Part shown: positions 27,205 through 37,259 of the stretch, one piece after another
How positions within the stretch are numbered: position 1 is the stretch's first letter
How the letters are laid out: every line of letters starts with the position of its first letter
Assembly: GCF_945859825.1 (NCBI RefSeq)
Contig: NZ_CAMAPC010000006.1
Location: 1-64,000 of the forward strand
Origin: Pseudoalteromonas holothuriae
GTDB lineage: Bacteria > Pseudomonadota > Gammaproteobacteria > Enterobacterales > Alteromonadaceae
Length of the DNA stretch: 64,000 nucleotides
Reading direction: 5' to 3'
The notes under the pieces: model-generated
What the model was told of the DNA's origin: nothing
Database searches by the model: none
The model's input: the letters and a program-made list of their open reading frames with translations, nothing else
Translations under genes and position numbers: made by a program

Positions 27205-28914
27205 GTGGCAACGAATCAATCAACAGAACTGGCTTTATCGGATGGCGCAACTGGTGCAGATTCTGGTGAACAGCAAGAGCAAAAATCAGGTTATCTGAGT
27301 GCGCTAAGTGGCGTTGATATGCTTCGCCAAGTTACTTTAATTATTGCCTTAGCTATCTGCTTAGCTATTGCTGTGTTTATTATTATTTGGGCACAGCAAC
27401 CAGATATGCGCCCACTTGGTCAATATCCTACCGAAGAGCTAGTGCAAACATTGGACTTTTTAGACGCTCAAAAAATTGATTATGAATTAGATGGCAATAC
27501 CATATTGGTAGCTGAAAATGATTATCAAACCATAAAATTACAAATGGCACGTGATGGATTTACGCAAGCACCAAGTTCGGGTACGGATATTTTAATGCAG
27601 GACATGGGCTTTGGTGTCAGCCAAAGATTAGAGCGAGAACGGTTAAAGCATAGTCGTGAGCAGCAGCTAGCGCGTACAATTGAAGAATTAGACGACATTA
27701 ATCGTGCCAAAGTATTGTTAGCTATACCAAAAGAGAACGTGTTTGCTCGTCGTGAGAAAAAGCCATCAGCTACCGTAGTACTCACATTAAAACGTGGCAG
27801 AACCCTAGGTGGTGAAGAAATAGATTCAATAGTGGATATCATTGCTTCTGCTGTACAAGGACTAGAACCAGCGCGAGTGACTGTTACAGATCAAAATGGT
27901 CGCTTACTGAATTCAGGCTCGCAAGATTCGCTTGCAGCACGTTCTCGTAAAGAGTATGACCTTGAGCGTAAAAGAGAGCAAGAATATCTAGAAAAGATTG
28001 ACAGTATTTTGATCCCTGTTATTGGATTAGGTAAGTACACTGCTCAGGTTGATTTAACGATGGACTTTAGTGCTATCGAAGAGACCCAAAAACGCTACAA
28101 CCCGGACTTGCCAGCGGTACGCAGTGAGACAACATTTGAAGAGAATAACATTGGTGGTTTGGCTGTCGGTATTCCCGGCGCTTTAAGTAATCAACCCCCA
28201 GTCAACTCAAATATTCCTGAAGTAGCAGGTAATGGTAATGCGGGCAGTGCATCTAATCCAAGCCGAATGCAAAAAGAAGCAACGCGAAACTATGAATTAG
28301 ACACTACAATTAGTCATAAGCGTCAACAAACTGGCGTGATCCGTCGCATCAGTGTATCGGTGGCGGTTGATTATTTACCCAAAGCAGATGCTGAAGGCAA
28401 TGTAACGCTGCAACCACGAGCACAAGAAGATTTAGCAAACATTCGCCGTTTGTTACAAGGTGGAGTTGGCTTTGATATGCAACGAGGTGATGCACTAGAA
28501 GTGGTAACAGTGCCATTTGTACGAGAAGACATGGCTGAAGCTGCAGAGTTGCCACTTTGGGAGCAAGAGTGGTTTATGAAAACGACTCGTTTAGCGTTAG
28601 GTGCTCTGGTTATCATTGTACTGATTCTAGCGGTTGTTAGACCGATGTTGAAACGTTTAATTTATCCAGATGATACGTTAGAAGAGTTTGATGAAGATTC
28701 ACTTACGGCAGGCGTGGATTTAGGTGATAGTACGTTAGATATGCTAAATCACGAATTTGACTCAGCTGCTGTTGGCTTCTCATCAGATGGTACTTTACAA
28801 TTACCTGACTTACATGGTGACGAAGACTTACTCAAAGCGGTACGTGCACTCGTTGCCAATGAACCAGAATTATCATCACAAGTAGTGAAAGCGTGGTTAA
28901 CAGAAGATGACTGA
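27205..28914 (+). CDS. fliF: Flagellar MS-ring protein FliF
   Basis: A 569-residue inner-membrane ring protein. It has an N-terminal transmembrane helix (about 43-63) and a ring-building YscJ/FliF domain with QYPTEELVQTLDFLD and RARVLLAIPKENVF-like (here NRAKVLLAIPKENVFAR). A second transmembrane helix lies near residue 460 (LALGALVIIVLILAVV). The cytoplasmic tail (LLKAVRALVANEPELSSQVVKAWL) binds FliG. It starts with GTG after TGGAG and overlaps fliG by eight bases. Confidence 0.97.
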   Translation: MATNQSTELALSDGATGADSGEQQEQKSGYLSALSGVDMLRQVTLIIALAICLAIAVFIIIWAQQPDMRPLGQYPTEELVQTLDFLDAQKIDYELDGNTILVAENDYQTIKLQMARDGFTQAPSSGTDILMQDMGFGVSQRLERERLKHSREQQLARTIEELDDINRAKVLLAIPKENVFARREKKPSATVVLTLKRGRTLGGEEIDSIVDIIASAVQGLEPARVTVTDQNGRLLNSGSQDSLAARSRKEYDLERKREQEYLEKIDSILIPVIGLGKYTAQVDLTMDFSAIEETQKRYNPDLPAVRSETTFEENNIGGLAVGIPGALSNQPPVNSNIPEVAGNGNAGSASNPSRMQKEATRNYELDTTISHKRQQTGVIRRISVSVAVDYLPKADAEGNVTLQPRAQEDLANIRRLLQGGVGFDMQRGDALEVVTVPFVREDMAEAAELPLWEQEWFMKTTRLALGALVIIVLILAVVRPMLKRLIYPDDTLEEFDEDSLTAGVDLGDSTLDMLNHEFDSAAVGFSSDGTLQLPDLHGDEDLLKAVRALVANEPELSSQVVKAWLTEDD

Positions 28915-29947
28915 TGAAGAACAAAAACAACTACCCGCTGCGTATGACGTCAATAAACTTGATGGCGTAGATAAAGCCGCCATTTTGTTGCTTAGCTTAT
29001 CGGAAGAAGATGCTGCACAAATTTTAAAGCACTTAGAGCCTAAGCAAGTACAACGTGTCGGCATGGCAATGGCCGCACTTGATGATTTGTCGCAAGCAAA
29101 AATAAGTGCTGTTCATAATCTGTTTATAGAACAAATACAAAGTTTTAGTACCATTGGGTTCCAATCTGAAGACTTTATCAAAAAAGCACTTACAGCGGCG
29201 CTTGGTGAAGATAAGGCGGCAAGCCTTATTGATCAAATTGTGATGGGCTCAGGGGCTAAAGGCCTTGATTCTTTAAAATGGATGGATTCAAAACAGGTTG
29301 CCAATATTATCCGTAATGAGCACCCGCAAATTCAAACAATCGTATTGTCATATTTGGAGCCTGAGCAATCAGCTGAGATCTTGTCACAATTTCCAGAAAA
29401 AGTGCGACTTGACTTAACGATGCGTATTGCAAATCTTGAAGAAGTACAACCTGCTGCATTGCAGGAGCTAAACGAGATTATGGAAAAACAATTTGCTGGT
29501 CAAGCAGGCGCACAAGCCGCGAAAATGGGTGGTTTAAAAGCTGCTGCTGATATAATGAACTACTTAGATACCAATGTCGAAGGGCAGTTAATGGACTCAA
29601 TTCGTGAGCATGACGAAGAAATGTCGCAACAAATTCAGGACTTAATGTTCGTATTTGAAAACTTATTGGATGTGGATGATCGCGGTATTCAGGCAATATT
29701 ACGTGAAGTACAGCAAGATGTGCTTATGAAAGCAATCAAAGGTACGGATGATGCACTTAAAGATAAAATTCTCGGTAATATGTCAAAACGTGCAGCAGAA
29801 ATGCTCGCTGATGATTTAGAAGCTATGCCACCTGTGCGTATAAGCGAAGTAGAAGCCGCACAAAAAGAGATCTTATCTACAGCCCGTCGTCTGGCTGATT
29901 CAGGTGAAATTATGCTTGGTGGCGGTGGTGGTGAGGAGTTCTTATAA
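28907..29947 (+). CDS. fliG: Flagellar motor switch protein FliG
   Basis: A 346-residue C-ring protein that couples the MS ring to the stator. The N-terminal part (DKAAILLLSLSEEDAAQILKHL) binds FliF. The middle has the EHPQ motif (RNEHPQIQTIVLSYL). The C-terminal torque helix has DDRGIQAILREV with the expected charged residues, and the protein ends with a Gly-rich GGGGGEEFL tail. The ATG at 28907 lies within the end of fliF. Confidence 0.97.
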   Translation: MTDEEQKQLPAAYDVNKLDGVDKAAILLLSLSEEDAAQILKHLEPKQVQRVGMAMAALDDLSQAKISAVHNLFIEQIQSFSTIGFQSEDFIKKALTAALGEDKAASLIDQIVMGSGAKGLDSLKWMDSKQVANIIRNEHPQIQTIVLSYLEPEQSAEILSQFPEKVRLDLTMRIANLEEVQPAALQELNEIMEKQFAGQAGAQAAKMGGLKAAADIMNYLDTNVEGQLMDSIREHDEEMSQQIQDLMFVFENLLDVDDRGIQAILREVQQDVLMKAIKGTDDALKDKILGNMSKRAAEMLADDLEAMPPVRISEVEAAQKEILSTARRLADSGEIMLGGGGGEEFL

Positions 29948-29950
29948 TTT

Positions 29951-30769
29951 ATGACTGATACTAAATTTTATAAAGGTCGGCCTGTTGAGGGCGAAGCACT
30001 TGATGAGTTACTGAAAAACTGGCCTATTCCTGATGTATCAGAAGATCCTCGTAAGTATTCGGGCCGTTCAACTGCCTTTGGTAAGCCACTGGAGCAAGTA
30101 TATCAAAAGCCTGAAAAGAAACCGAAAGACTCTGATAGCCAAGAGCCGGAATTCCCGACTTTGACCTTGGAAGAGTTAGAGCAAATTCGCCAAGATGCTT
30201 ACGATGAAGGTATCAAACAAGGTCATGAGCAAGGCTATATTGATGGCTTTGATAAGGGTGTATCTGAAGGCAAAGAAGCGGGTTACAAAGAAGGTGTTGA
30301 GATTGGTAAACAACAAGGGGAAGATGAAGCAAAGCCGCTCATCGAAGAAAAGCTACAGACATTGACGCTTATTGTGAATGAATTACATGAGCCATTACGT
30401 TTGGTTGATGAACAATGTGAAAAGCAGTTAGTACAGTTAGCCAATTTATTGGCGCAGGAAGTTATTTTTCGTGAAGTAGCCTTAGATCCAAACGTTGTTT
30501 TACTCGCCTTAAAAAAAGCCATGGATGCGTTACCTATTTCGGATCAAACAGTAAAAGTGCATTTGCATCCTGATGACCTAGAACTTGTTAAAACGGCCTA
30601 CGGTGAGCAGCAACTCGCAGCACAACATTGGCATCTATTGCCTGAACCCACTTTAGAAAGAGGGGGCGTAGAGGTAAAAACGTCTCAATCTTCTATCGAC
30701 ATGACACTCAAAACAAGAATGAAAGAAATTTTGGAAGACTTTTTGCATGACAGTGGTATCGAGTCGTAA
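29951..30769 (+). CDS. fliH: Flagellar export ATPase regulator FliH
   Basis: A 272-residue stator of the export ATPase FliI. The N terminus keeps the Trp-containing segment ([10 protein letters not shown]) that docks to FlhA/FliN. A run of GxxxG-type repeats occupies residues 87-123 ([17 protein letters not shown]..), which is the FliH hallmark. The C-terminal domain (about 130-270) resembles the V-type ATPase E subunit. It starts four bases after fliG. Confidence 0.94.
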   Translation: MTDTKFYKGRPVEGEALDELLKNWPIPDVSEDPRKYSGRSTAFGKPLEQVYQKPEKKPKDSDSQEPEFPTLTLEELEQIRQDAYDEGIKQGHEQGYIDGFDKGVSEGKEAGYKEGVEIGKQQGEDEAKPLIEEKLQTLTLIVNELHEPLRLVDEQCEKQLVQLANLLAQEVIFREVALDPNVVLLALKKAMDALPISDQTVKVHLHPDDLELVKTAYGEQQLAAQHWHLLPEPTLERGGVEVKTSQSSIDMTLKTRMKEILEDFLHDSGIES

Positions 30770-30783
30770 TATTTGGCTATACC

Positions 30784-32115
30784 ATGAGTGTTGAAAGTCC
30801 GCTTGCTGAGCGTTTATCAAAATATAAAAAGCATATCAGACCATTTACAGTGCCCGTCGCTGGCAGTTTAACGAGAGTTGTAGGTTTAACGCTTGAAGCA
30901 CGGGGGCTTAGTGCGCCAGTAGGAAGCCAGTGTAAAATTGAAACTACTCGAGGGCTGGTGGATGCAGAAGTCGTTGGTTTTAACGATGATACTTTATATC
31001 TAATGCCTAATGATCACATATCAGGTGTGTTACCAGGCGCTCGTGTTATTCCACAATTGAAAGAAACGGGATTGCCTGTTGGCATGAGCTTGCTTGGCCG
31101 TGTAGTTGATGGTTTAGGGCGGCCTCTTGATGGACTTGGAGCAATCCACGCTGAGCACACGCTTAAATTTGCACAAAATACCATTAACCCGCTTGCGAGA
31201 AGACCCATTAATCAGCCTATGGATGTGGGGGTAAGGGCAATTAACTCGGTTATTACAGTTGGACGAGGCCAGAGGATGGGCTTATTCGCAGGAAGTGGTG
31301 TGGGTAAGTCAGTGCTACTTGGTATGATGACACGAGGAAGTGAAGCCGATGTAATTGTCGTAGGTTTAGTGGGTGAGCGTGGCCGTGAGGTTAAAGAGTT
31401 TATAGATGAGATTTTAGGTGCAGAGGGACGTAAGCGCTCAGTGGTGGTAGCGGCTCCCGCAGATGCATCACCACTGATGCGTTTGAAAGGGTGTGAAAGT
31501 GCAGTAACTATTGCTGAATACTTCCGTGATCAAGGCTTGAACGTTTTATTGTTATTAGATTCTGTCACTCGATATGCCATGGCGCAACGTGAAATAGCAC
31601 TGGCTGTGGGTGAGCCACCTGCGACAAAAGGCTATCCACCTTCAGTGTTCGCAAAATTACCCGCGTTGGTTGAGCGTGCTGGCAATGGTGGGGAAGGGCA
31701 AGGTTCAATCACCGCTTTTTTCACGGTGTTAAGCGAAGGGGATGATATGCAAGACCCGATTGCTGATGCTGCTAGAGCAATACTTGATGGGCACATTGTG
31801 CTTTCGCGAGATTTGGCTGATAGCGGCCATTACCCTGCAATTGATATAGAAAAATCAATAAGTCGAGTCATGCCTCAAGTGATCTCTGAAAGTCACTTGC
31901 AGCAGGCAAGAGTACTTAAACAAGTTTATGCAATGTATCAACAAAACAAAGACATGATCACATTAGGAGCATATCAAAAAGGCAGTGACCAAATGCTTGA
32001 TCAGGCAATTATTATGATGCCAACAATCAATGGTTTTTTACAGCAAGGGATGAAAGAAGTACTTAATTATGATCAGTGCTTACAAGAGCTTGCTAAGTTG
32101 CTAGGACAAGAATGA
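30784..32115 (+). CDS. fliI: Flagellum-specific export ATPase FliI
   Basis: A 443-residue F1-beta-like ATPase that powers unfolding and entry of substrates into the flagellar type III export gate. Walker A is [10 protein letters not shown] (in [15 protein letters not shown]), Walker B is [18 protein letters not shown], and [10 protein letters not shown] and [18 protein letters not shown] are conserved. Length is typical. It overlaps fliJ by four bases. Confidence 0.97.
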   Translation: MSVESPLAERLSKYKKHIRPFTVPVAGSLTRVVGLTLEARGLSAPVGSQCKIETTRGLVDAEVVGFNDDTLYLMPNDHISGVLPGARVIPQLKETGLPVGMSLLGRVVDGLGRPLDGLGAIHAEHTLKFAQNTINPLARRPINQPMDVGVRAINSVITVGRGQRMGLFAGSGVGKSVLLGMMTRGSEADVIVVGLVGERGREVKEFIDEILGAEGRKRSVVVAAPADASPLMRLKGCESAVTIAEYFRDQGLNVLLLLDSVTRYAMAQREIALAVGEPPATKGYPPSVFAKLPALVERAGNGGEGQGSITAFFTVLSEGDDMQDPIADAARAILDGHIVLSRDLADSGHYPAIDIEKSISRVMPQVISESHLQQARVLKQVYAMYQQNKDMITLGAYQKGSDQMLDQAIIMMPTINGFLQQGMKEVLNYDQCLQELAKLLGQE

Positions 32116-32555
32116 TGGCCAATAATAAACTAGATTTACTCTATAAACTTGAGTCAGAAAAAGAAGAATCTCTGCGAGTTAACTATATGCAGGCGCAGCA
32201 TCACTTAAACGATAATCAGCAGAAGCTATCTGGGCTTAATGATTTTCGTTTAGAGTATGCTCAGCAACTTCACATTAAGGCAAAGCAAGGTTTGACCAGT
32301 GGCGGTTTTACTCAATATCATGCGTTTATAAAAAAGATTGAAGAAGCTATTTTACAACAAGCAAGCACGGTTAATACTGCGAAACAGGTGGTTGAGCAAC
32401 GAAAAACGCTTTGGCTTGCTCAGCAAGTTAAAGCAAAGGCCATTGCAAAACTAATAGAGAAAAAACAAGTCGCCCATCAAACACGTATAAATAAAGCAGA
32501 GCAAAAAATGCTAGATGAGTTTGCAACAAATCAGTTTATGCGTCGCCGAGCTTAA
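32112..32555 (+). CDS. fliJ: Flagellar export protein FliJ
   Basis: A 147-residue, Gln- and Lys-rich helical hairpin protein, predicted to be coiled coil almost throughout. FliJ sits like a gamma subunit in the FliI hexamer and escorts chaperones. Identity rests on position after fliI, length and coiled-coil character, with [20 protein letters not shown] matching the family turn region. It is the last gene of the fliE-fliJ operon. Confidence 0.92.
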   Translation: MMANNKLDLLYKLESEKEESLRVNYMQAQHHLNDNQQKLSGLNDFRLEYAQQLHIKAKQGLTSGGFTQYHAFIKKIEEAILQQASTVNTAKQVVEQRKTLWLAQQVKAKAIAKLIEKKQVAHQTRINKAEQKMLDEFATNQFMRRRA

Positions 32556-32560
32556 TATTA

Positions 32561-32576
32561 TGGCTCGATTTTTGCT
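32561..32576 (+). promoter_or_regulatory. Sigma-54 promoter of the fliK-flhB operon
   Basis: TGGCTCGATTTTTGCT, with GG (32562-32563) and GC (32574-32575) separated by 10 bases; only the fifth base differs from the consensus TGGCACG-N4-TTGCT. It lies directly after the fliJ stop and 57 bases before fliK. Confidence 0.92.
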
Positions 32577-32632
32577 GCTAACTCATTAGTGATGTAATTG
32601 CGGTTCAAAATTGCCGCCTCGCAGGTACCCAA

Positions 32633-34750
32633 ATGCTTAATATAACTTTTAACAATACTAAGACTTTAGCGAATGGAACAGGTTCGCAAGATGTTTTCAG
32701 CACGCAAAGTGATAATTTAGCGGACGAACCGAATAGTTTCCTTTCTACATTTAAGATGTTAACCGATGCAAGTGACAAAGAAACCCCTGACACTTCAGTT
32801 TCTGACACTTCAGTTTCTGACACTTCAGCTTCTGACACTTCAACTTCTGACACTTCAACTTCTGACACTTCAACTTCTGACACTTCAACTTCTAAAGAAT
32901 TAATAGTTGATAGCTCTGACTCAGCCAGCAATTTGGCAAAGCAAGCGTTATCAACTTCAACAACTGAAAACCAAAACCAGTTAGCTGAAGAGCCAACTGA
33001 GGAAGTTTCAGACCACAAGCCAGTGGTAGCGGAATCGACCAAACAGCAGGTATTACCTAAAGCAGTCGATGAGCTAATAGCTCAGATCAACGCCGCGAAT
33101 CAACAAAAAACGGATGTAGTCGTGCATCCAATAGCCACTTCCAATGAAGGCGAAGTTAGTCAGGCCGATACAATAAAAATAATTGATTTTTTAAATTCGA
33201 AAAAAAGTACTTCAACTTCTCATTTAGAGGGTGAGTCGGTTTCAGTTGTGAAAAATACAGACTTTAATCGTGTTGAGGAGGTTGACAAAATGGTTGGCTC
33301 TGAAACTAAAGTGAATGAACTAGTTGATTCAGATACGAAAATGAGTAAGGAAGAAATTGTTACTCCATTAAAGTTAAACGCACAAATAAAAAATGAAGCT
33401 GGGGAAGCTGCTCGTGAAGGTAAAGACCAATTATTGCAGCAAACTTTACAGCCCAGCAAAGCAGAATTGGCACATAAGCTTGAAAAAGTAAGTTCACAGA
33501 TTGAGCATAGCAAGGAAGTTAAAGAAGCAGGTGATCAGATAAAAACACCAGCTGATACGAGAAGTTTGAATGAAGATAAGCAAAGTATTGCTGCGTTACA
33601 TACATCACAACAAGGTGATGTGGAACAACAATCAGCTGATACACCATCCGTGAGAAAACAAAATGAATTGGCCAAACAAATAGGTGAAATAGTAAAGCAA
33701 ACTGAGTCCCACTTACCAAAAGAAAGCACAAGTTTAGCATCGATTAAAGAGTACTCTGTAGAGCAACGACTAGCGCAACAGTTAGCCTCTTTAACACCTA
33801 AAGAAAGAAGTGCGCTAAAGCAGGGCTTACAGCAGTTAACTAATGAGGGAAGGTCTACACCGCTTGTTGAGCAAGCGTTATCTCAACTGAAGGCGTTAGA
33901 AGAAAAGCAGGTTTTTACCGATAAGTCATTATCCAATGACGCTAACTTAGCAGCAGCAAGTGTTTTAGTGGCTAAAAACAAGCCAGCAGCGTACAACAGT
34001 ACCAAAGTAGATAAAGATACAGCTAAGCATGAAGCTAAATTTGGAATTAAGACTGAAGGAAATCACGGCGCAGAGCAAAACGTGAGTTCCAAAATAAAAC
34101 AAGACATGAGTGCGTCAATATCCTCTTTGGGTCAAGCGATGCCGACGCCTCAAGTAGAGCAACTATTTAAAGCAATTGCGGCTCCATTAACAAATGGAAG
34201 TGCTTCACAATATACTGAATTTGTTAATTATATGCAGCAATTAGACGAAGCCCCTAAAAATATTCAAACACAGCAAAACCATGCAACAGCGCAAAAAATA
34301 CAAGTAGATCCACAAATGTTACAAGCGGTAAATATTGCTAGAAATGATGCTGCGAAAATACTGCAAGAGAAAGTGTCTATGATGCTGAACTTGAATAATC
34401 AAGAGGCTGAAATACGTTTAGACCCCAGAGAGCTAGGCGCTATGCAAATACGTATCCGAACGGATGCAGAGCAGGCACAAGTAAACTTTATCGTTCAAAA
34501 TCAGCAAGCTAAAGATTTGCTAGAGCAGTCTATGCCAAAATTAAAAGAGATGCTTGCAGAGCAAGGCATTGAACTTGGAGAAAGTAATATAGAGCAAGGT
34601 GATGGGTCACAAGGCGAGCAAGAGTTAGGCTCTGAACAGCAAGGGCAGTCACAATCGTCATCGTTGGAGCACGGTGAGGACGAAAAAAATAGTCAATCAC
34701 CGACTCAACAATCTCTAAACGATGGTTCTTCAATAGATTATTACGCCTAA
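32633..34750 (+). CDS. fliK: Flagellar hook-length control protein FliK
   Basis: A 705-residue exported ruler protein. The N-terminal two-thirds is low-complexity and rich in Ser, Thr, Gln and Lys. The C-terminal Flg_hook domain (about 560-660) has EKVSMMLNLNNQEAEIRLDPRELGAMQIRI (parts: NNQEAEIRLDPRELGAMQIRI trimmed to EAEIRLDPRELGAMQIRI), followed by FIVQNQQAKDLLEQSMPKLKEML. That domain flips FlhB from hook to filament export. The tail is Gln/Ser-rich. Residues 53-87 are seven tandem copies of a five-residue unit, described separately. Length exceeds that of enterobacterial FliK (about 405). Confidence 0.94.
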   Translation: MLNITFNNTKTLANGTGSQDVFSTQSDNLADEPNSFLSTFKMLTDASDKETPDTSVSDTSVSDTSASDTSTSDTSTSDTSTSDTSTSKELIVDSSDSASNLAKQALSTSTTENQNQLAEEPTEEVSDHKPVVAESTKQQVLPKAVDELIAQINAANQQKTDVVVHPIATSNEGEVSQADTIKIIDFLNSKKSTSTSHLEGESVSVVKNTDFNRVEEVDKMVGSETKVNELVDSDTKMSKEEIVTPLKLNAQIKNEAGEAAREGKDQLLQQTLQPSKAELAHKLEKVSSQIEHSKEVKEAGDQIKTPADTRSLNEDKQSIAALHTSQQGDVEQQSADTPSVRKQNELAKQIGEIVKQTESHLPKESTSLASIKEYSVEQRLAQQLASLTPKERSALKQGLQQLTNEGRSTPLVEQALSQLKALEEKQVFTDKSLSNDANLAAASVLVAKNKPAAYNSTKVDKDTAKHEAKFGIKTEGNHGAEQNVSSKIKQDMSASISSLGQAMPTPQVEQLFKAIAAPLTNGSASQYTEFVNYMQQLDEAPKNIQTQQNHATAQKIQVDPQMLQAVNIARNDAAKILQEKVSMMLNLNNQEAEIRLDPRELGAMQIRIRTDAEQAQVNFIVQNQQAKDLLEQSMPKLKEMLAEQGIELGESNIEQGDGSQGEQELGSEQQGQSQSSSLEHGEDEKNSQSPTQQSLNDGSSIDYYA
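32789..32893 (+). repeat. Seven tandem 15-bp repeats inside fliK
   Basis: Seven consecutive copies of a 15-base unit (GACACTTCAGTTTCT and close variants) encode DTSVS, DTSVS, DTSAS and then four DTSTS. The last four copies are identical at the DNA level, a sign of recent slippage or unequal recombination. A unit of 15 keeps the frame, so copy number changes only alter the ruler region by five residues each. Confidence 0.97.
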
Positions 34751-34806
34751 CTACTGCTATTATATAGAAATAGGCCCTTAGCTTTGTAGCTTAAACAAGG
34801 ATTAAC

Positions 34807-35331
34807 ATGGCAGAAGAAACCGATTTAGAGATTGAAGAAACGGGTGGTAATAAAAAGAAAATTATTATTATTGCAGCTATTGCCGCAGTAGTTTTAGTCG
34901 TTGTAGCAGTATTGTTTTTAACATCCGCTGATGATGAGCCTGTTGAAACTCTAGCAGAAGAAGAAACGGTATCTCAGACTGTTGAATCAAGTAGCTCTTC
35001 TGCTGAAACAGGCAGTGCACTATATGTTGCAATGCCAAGGCCATTTGTTTTTAACGTACCAGGTGCGAGTCGAGATCGTATTGTACAAATAAAAGTGCAA
35101 CTACTTGTGCGTGGGGATGTTAATGAAGAAGTTGCTAAAAAACATATTCCTCTTATTGAAGGTACACTTTTGAGTGTCTTTTCTACCACAACAGCTGATG
35201 AATTGAGTACGAGTGCAGGAAAAGAAACATTACGCTTGTCAGCCGTTGATAAAGTTCAAGAAGCAATGGAAGGGGTTGAAGGTAGTAAAGTCATTGAACG
35301 CGTACTTTTTACCGGCTTTGTAATGCAGTGA
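34807..35331 (+). CDS. fliL: Flagellar basal body-associated protein FliL
   Basis: A 174-residue single-pass inner-membrane protein. A short acidic N terminus and KKK stop signal precede a transmembrane helix (about 19-39, IIIIAAIAAVVLVVVAVLFL). The periplasmic domain has YVAMPRPFVFNVPG and RIVQIKVQLLVRG, typical of FliL, and the end is VLFTGFVMQ. FliL rings surround and stabilise stator units. It lies between fliK and fliM. Confidence 0.95.
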   Translation: MAEETDLEIEETGGNKKKIIIIAAIAAVVLVVVAVLFLTSADDEPVETLAEEETVSQTVESSSSSAETGSALYVAMPRPFVFNVPGASRDRIVQIKVQLLVRGDVNEEVAKKHIPLIEGTLLSVFSTTTADELSTSAGKETLRLSAVDKVQEAMEGVEGSKVIERVLFTGFVMQ

Positions 35332-35339
35332 GGTCTTAA

Positions 35340-36431
35340 GTGAGTGATTTATTATCCCAAGACGAAATCGATGCGCTATTACATGGTGTTGATGATGTTG
35401 AAGAGGAAGAGGTAGGCGGCGATGATGAGGGTGATTCAACTGCGCTACAGTATGACTTTTCGTCTCAAGACCGTATTGTTCGCGGTCGGATGCCAACGCT
35501 TGAAATTGTGAACGAACGTTTTGCACGCCATATGCGTATCAGTTTATTTAACATGATGCGTCGTACTGCTGAAGTATCGATTAACGGTGTGCAAATGCTG
35601 AAGTTTGGGGAGTATATTCACACCTTATTTGTACCAACCAGCTTAAATATGGTGCGCTTTAGACCGTTAAAAGGTACGGGTCTAATCACCATGGAAGCGC
35701 GACTTGTATTTATCCTAGTAGATAACTTTTTTGGTGGTGATGGTCGATATCATGCAAAAATAGAAGGGCGAGAGTTTACGCCAACAGAGCGACGCATTGT
35801 TCAAATGTTGCTAAAAATTATTTTTGAAGATTACAAAGAAGCTTGGGCACCAGTCATGGATGTGTCGTTCGAGTATCTTGATTCTGAAGTAAACCCTGCA
35901 ATGGCTAATATTGTAAGCCCAACAGAAGTGGTGGTGATCAGCTCATTTCATATAGAACTTGATGGTGGTGGAGGGGATTTTCACATATCTCTACCTTACT
36001 CCATGTTGGAGCCTATCAGAGAGTTATTAGATGCGGGTGTACAATCTGATACAGAAGATACTGACCTACGGTGGAGTAAAGCATTACGCGATGAAATTAT
36101 GGATGTTGAAGTTGAACTTTCAACCCAATTATTAGAAATTGATTTGACGCTTGCACAAATTATGGATTTGAAGGCGGGTGATGTTATTCCCGTTGAAATG
36201 CCTGAACACATTACGGTATTTGTAGAAGAACTACCAACATTTAGGGCAAAAATGGGGCGCTCACGTGATAACGTTGCCTTGCAAATAAGTGAGAAAATTA
36301 AACGCCCAGAGTCTGTTAAATCAGAGTTACATGTATTTACAAAGGGTGGCAAAAAACTCGATTCAGATGCAGAATTAGCGGAATTGGAAGAAGATTTACA
36401 CCTATCAGAAGGTGTGGACTTAGATTGGTAA
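35340..36431 (+). CDS. fliM: Flagellar motor switch protein FliM
   Basis: A 363-residue C-ring protein. The N terminus carries the CheY-P binding peptide LLSQDEIDALLHG. The middle domain has GGDGR and the FliG-binding region (RFEFTPTERRIV-like: REFTPTERRIVQMLLK). The C-terminal SpoA-like domain follows from about residue 260. It starts with GTG after GAGG. CheY encoded at 45478 would bind here to reverse rotation. Confidence 0.97.
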   Translation: MSDLLSQDEIDALLHGVDDVEEEEVGGDDEGDSTALQYDFSSQDRIVRGRMPTLEIVNERFARHMRISLFNMMRRTAEVSINGVQMLKFGEYIHTLFVPTSLNMVRFRPLKGTGLITMEARLVFILVDNFFGGDGRYHAKIEGREFTPTERRIVQMLLKIIFEDYKEAWAPVMDVSFEYLDSEVNPAMANIVSPTEVVVISSFHIELDGGGGDFHISLPYSMLEPIRELLDAGVQSDTEDTDLRWSKALRDEIMDVEVELSTQLLEIDLTLAQIMDLKAGDVIPVEMPEHITVFVEELPTFRAKMGRSRDNVALQISEKIKRPESVKSELHVFTKGGKKLDSDAELAELEEDLHLSEGVDLDW

Positions 36432-36459
36432 AGATTGATTATATAAAGGTTTTGATAGT

Positions 36460-36861
36460 ATGAGCGATGATCAAGATACAATGGATGAATGGGCTGCAGC
36501 CCTAGCAGAAGCTGAAGAGACTGATGCACCAGATGGTGAGCCTGAAGTTGCTGAGCTTGATGAGCTTAAGGACTCAACCGATAACTTATCTCCAGATGAA
36601 AAGCGCAAGTTAGATACAATTTTAGATATACCTGTCACCATATCAATGGAGGTGGGGCGTTCTAAAATCAATATTCGGAATTTGCTGCAACTAAACCAAG
36701 GTTCGGTTGTTGAACTTGACAGAGTTGCTGGTGAGCCGTTAGATGTATTGGTTAACGGAACTTTGATCGCACATGGTGAAGTAGTTGTAGTGAATGATAA
36801 ATTTGGTATTCGTTTAACTGATGTTATTAGCCAAGTTGAACGAATTAAAAAGTTACGATGA
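36460..36861 (+). CDS. fliN: Flagellar motor switch protein FliN
   Basis: A 133-residue C-ring base protein. The first 50 residues are acidic and probably disordered. The SpoA domain (about 55-130) has ILDIPVTISMEVGRSKINIRNLL, LNQGSVVELDR, GEPLDVLVNGTLIAHGEVVVV and FGIRLTDV. Its ends overlap fliO by four bases. FliN docks FliH-FliI complexes. Confidence 0.97.
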   Translation: MSDDQDTMDEWAAALAEAEETDAPDGEPEVAELDELKDSTDNLSPDEKRKLDTILDIPVTISMEVGRSKINIRNLLQLNQGSVVELDRVAGEPLDVLVNGTLIAHGEVVVVNDKFGIRLTDVISQVERIKKLR

Positions 36862-37259
36862 ATAAAATGACACTATGGTTATTGTTAGCTTTTGCTACAC
36901 CTGTAGCCGCAAAGTCTGCAGCTTCGGGGTTAAGTACCGAGCTGTTGTCAGTGGGCTTATCGCTGATGTTGGTCGTTTTACTTGTGATAGGGTTAGGCTT
37001 TTTGGTTAAAAGGTTTAACCCTAATATTGGTAACACACCAGGTTTTAAAGTTATCCGTAGTTTGCCACTTGGAACAAAAGAGCGGCTGATGGTAATTGAG
37101 ATAGATAATAAGCAGCATTTATTAGGTGTAACGCCTGGCAGTATTAACTATTTATATCAGCTTGAACAGCCGCTTGAGCAGGCTGATATGCCGGTATTTG
37201 CGAAAGAGTTGAGTCGGTTTATTGGCAAGCAAAATAACAAGAATAATTTAAATGATTAG
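36858..37259 (+). CDS. fliO: Flagellar biosynthetic protein FliO
   Basis: A 133-residue membrane protein. A hydrophobic N-terminal segment with a possible signal cleavage after PVAAKSA is followed by a transmembrane helix (about 30-52, [22 protein letters not shown]). The cytoplasmic domain contains [19 protein letters not shown], the FliO signature. It helps assemble the FliP ring. Confidence 0.93.
   Translation: MNKMTLWLLLAFATPVAAKSAASGLSTELLSVGLSLMLVVLLVIGLGFLVKRFNPNIGNTPGFKVIRSLPLGTKERLMVIEIDNKQHLLGVTPGSINYLYQLEQPLEQADMPVFAKELSRFIGKQNNKNNLND

Noticed and set aside
32789-32893. Possible CRISPR-like or satellite array
   Set aside because: The units are contiguous with no spacers and are translated in frame within fliK.
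32605-33042. Long antisense reading frame over the start of fliK
   Set aside because: It exists only because the 15-base repeat lacks stops in several frames; the encoded residues are the mirror of the repeat and there is no ribosome binding site.
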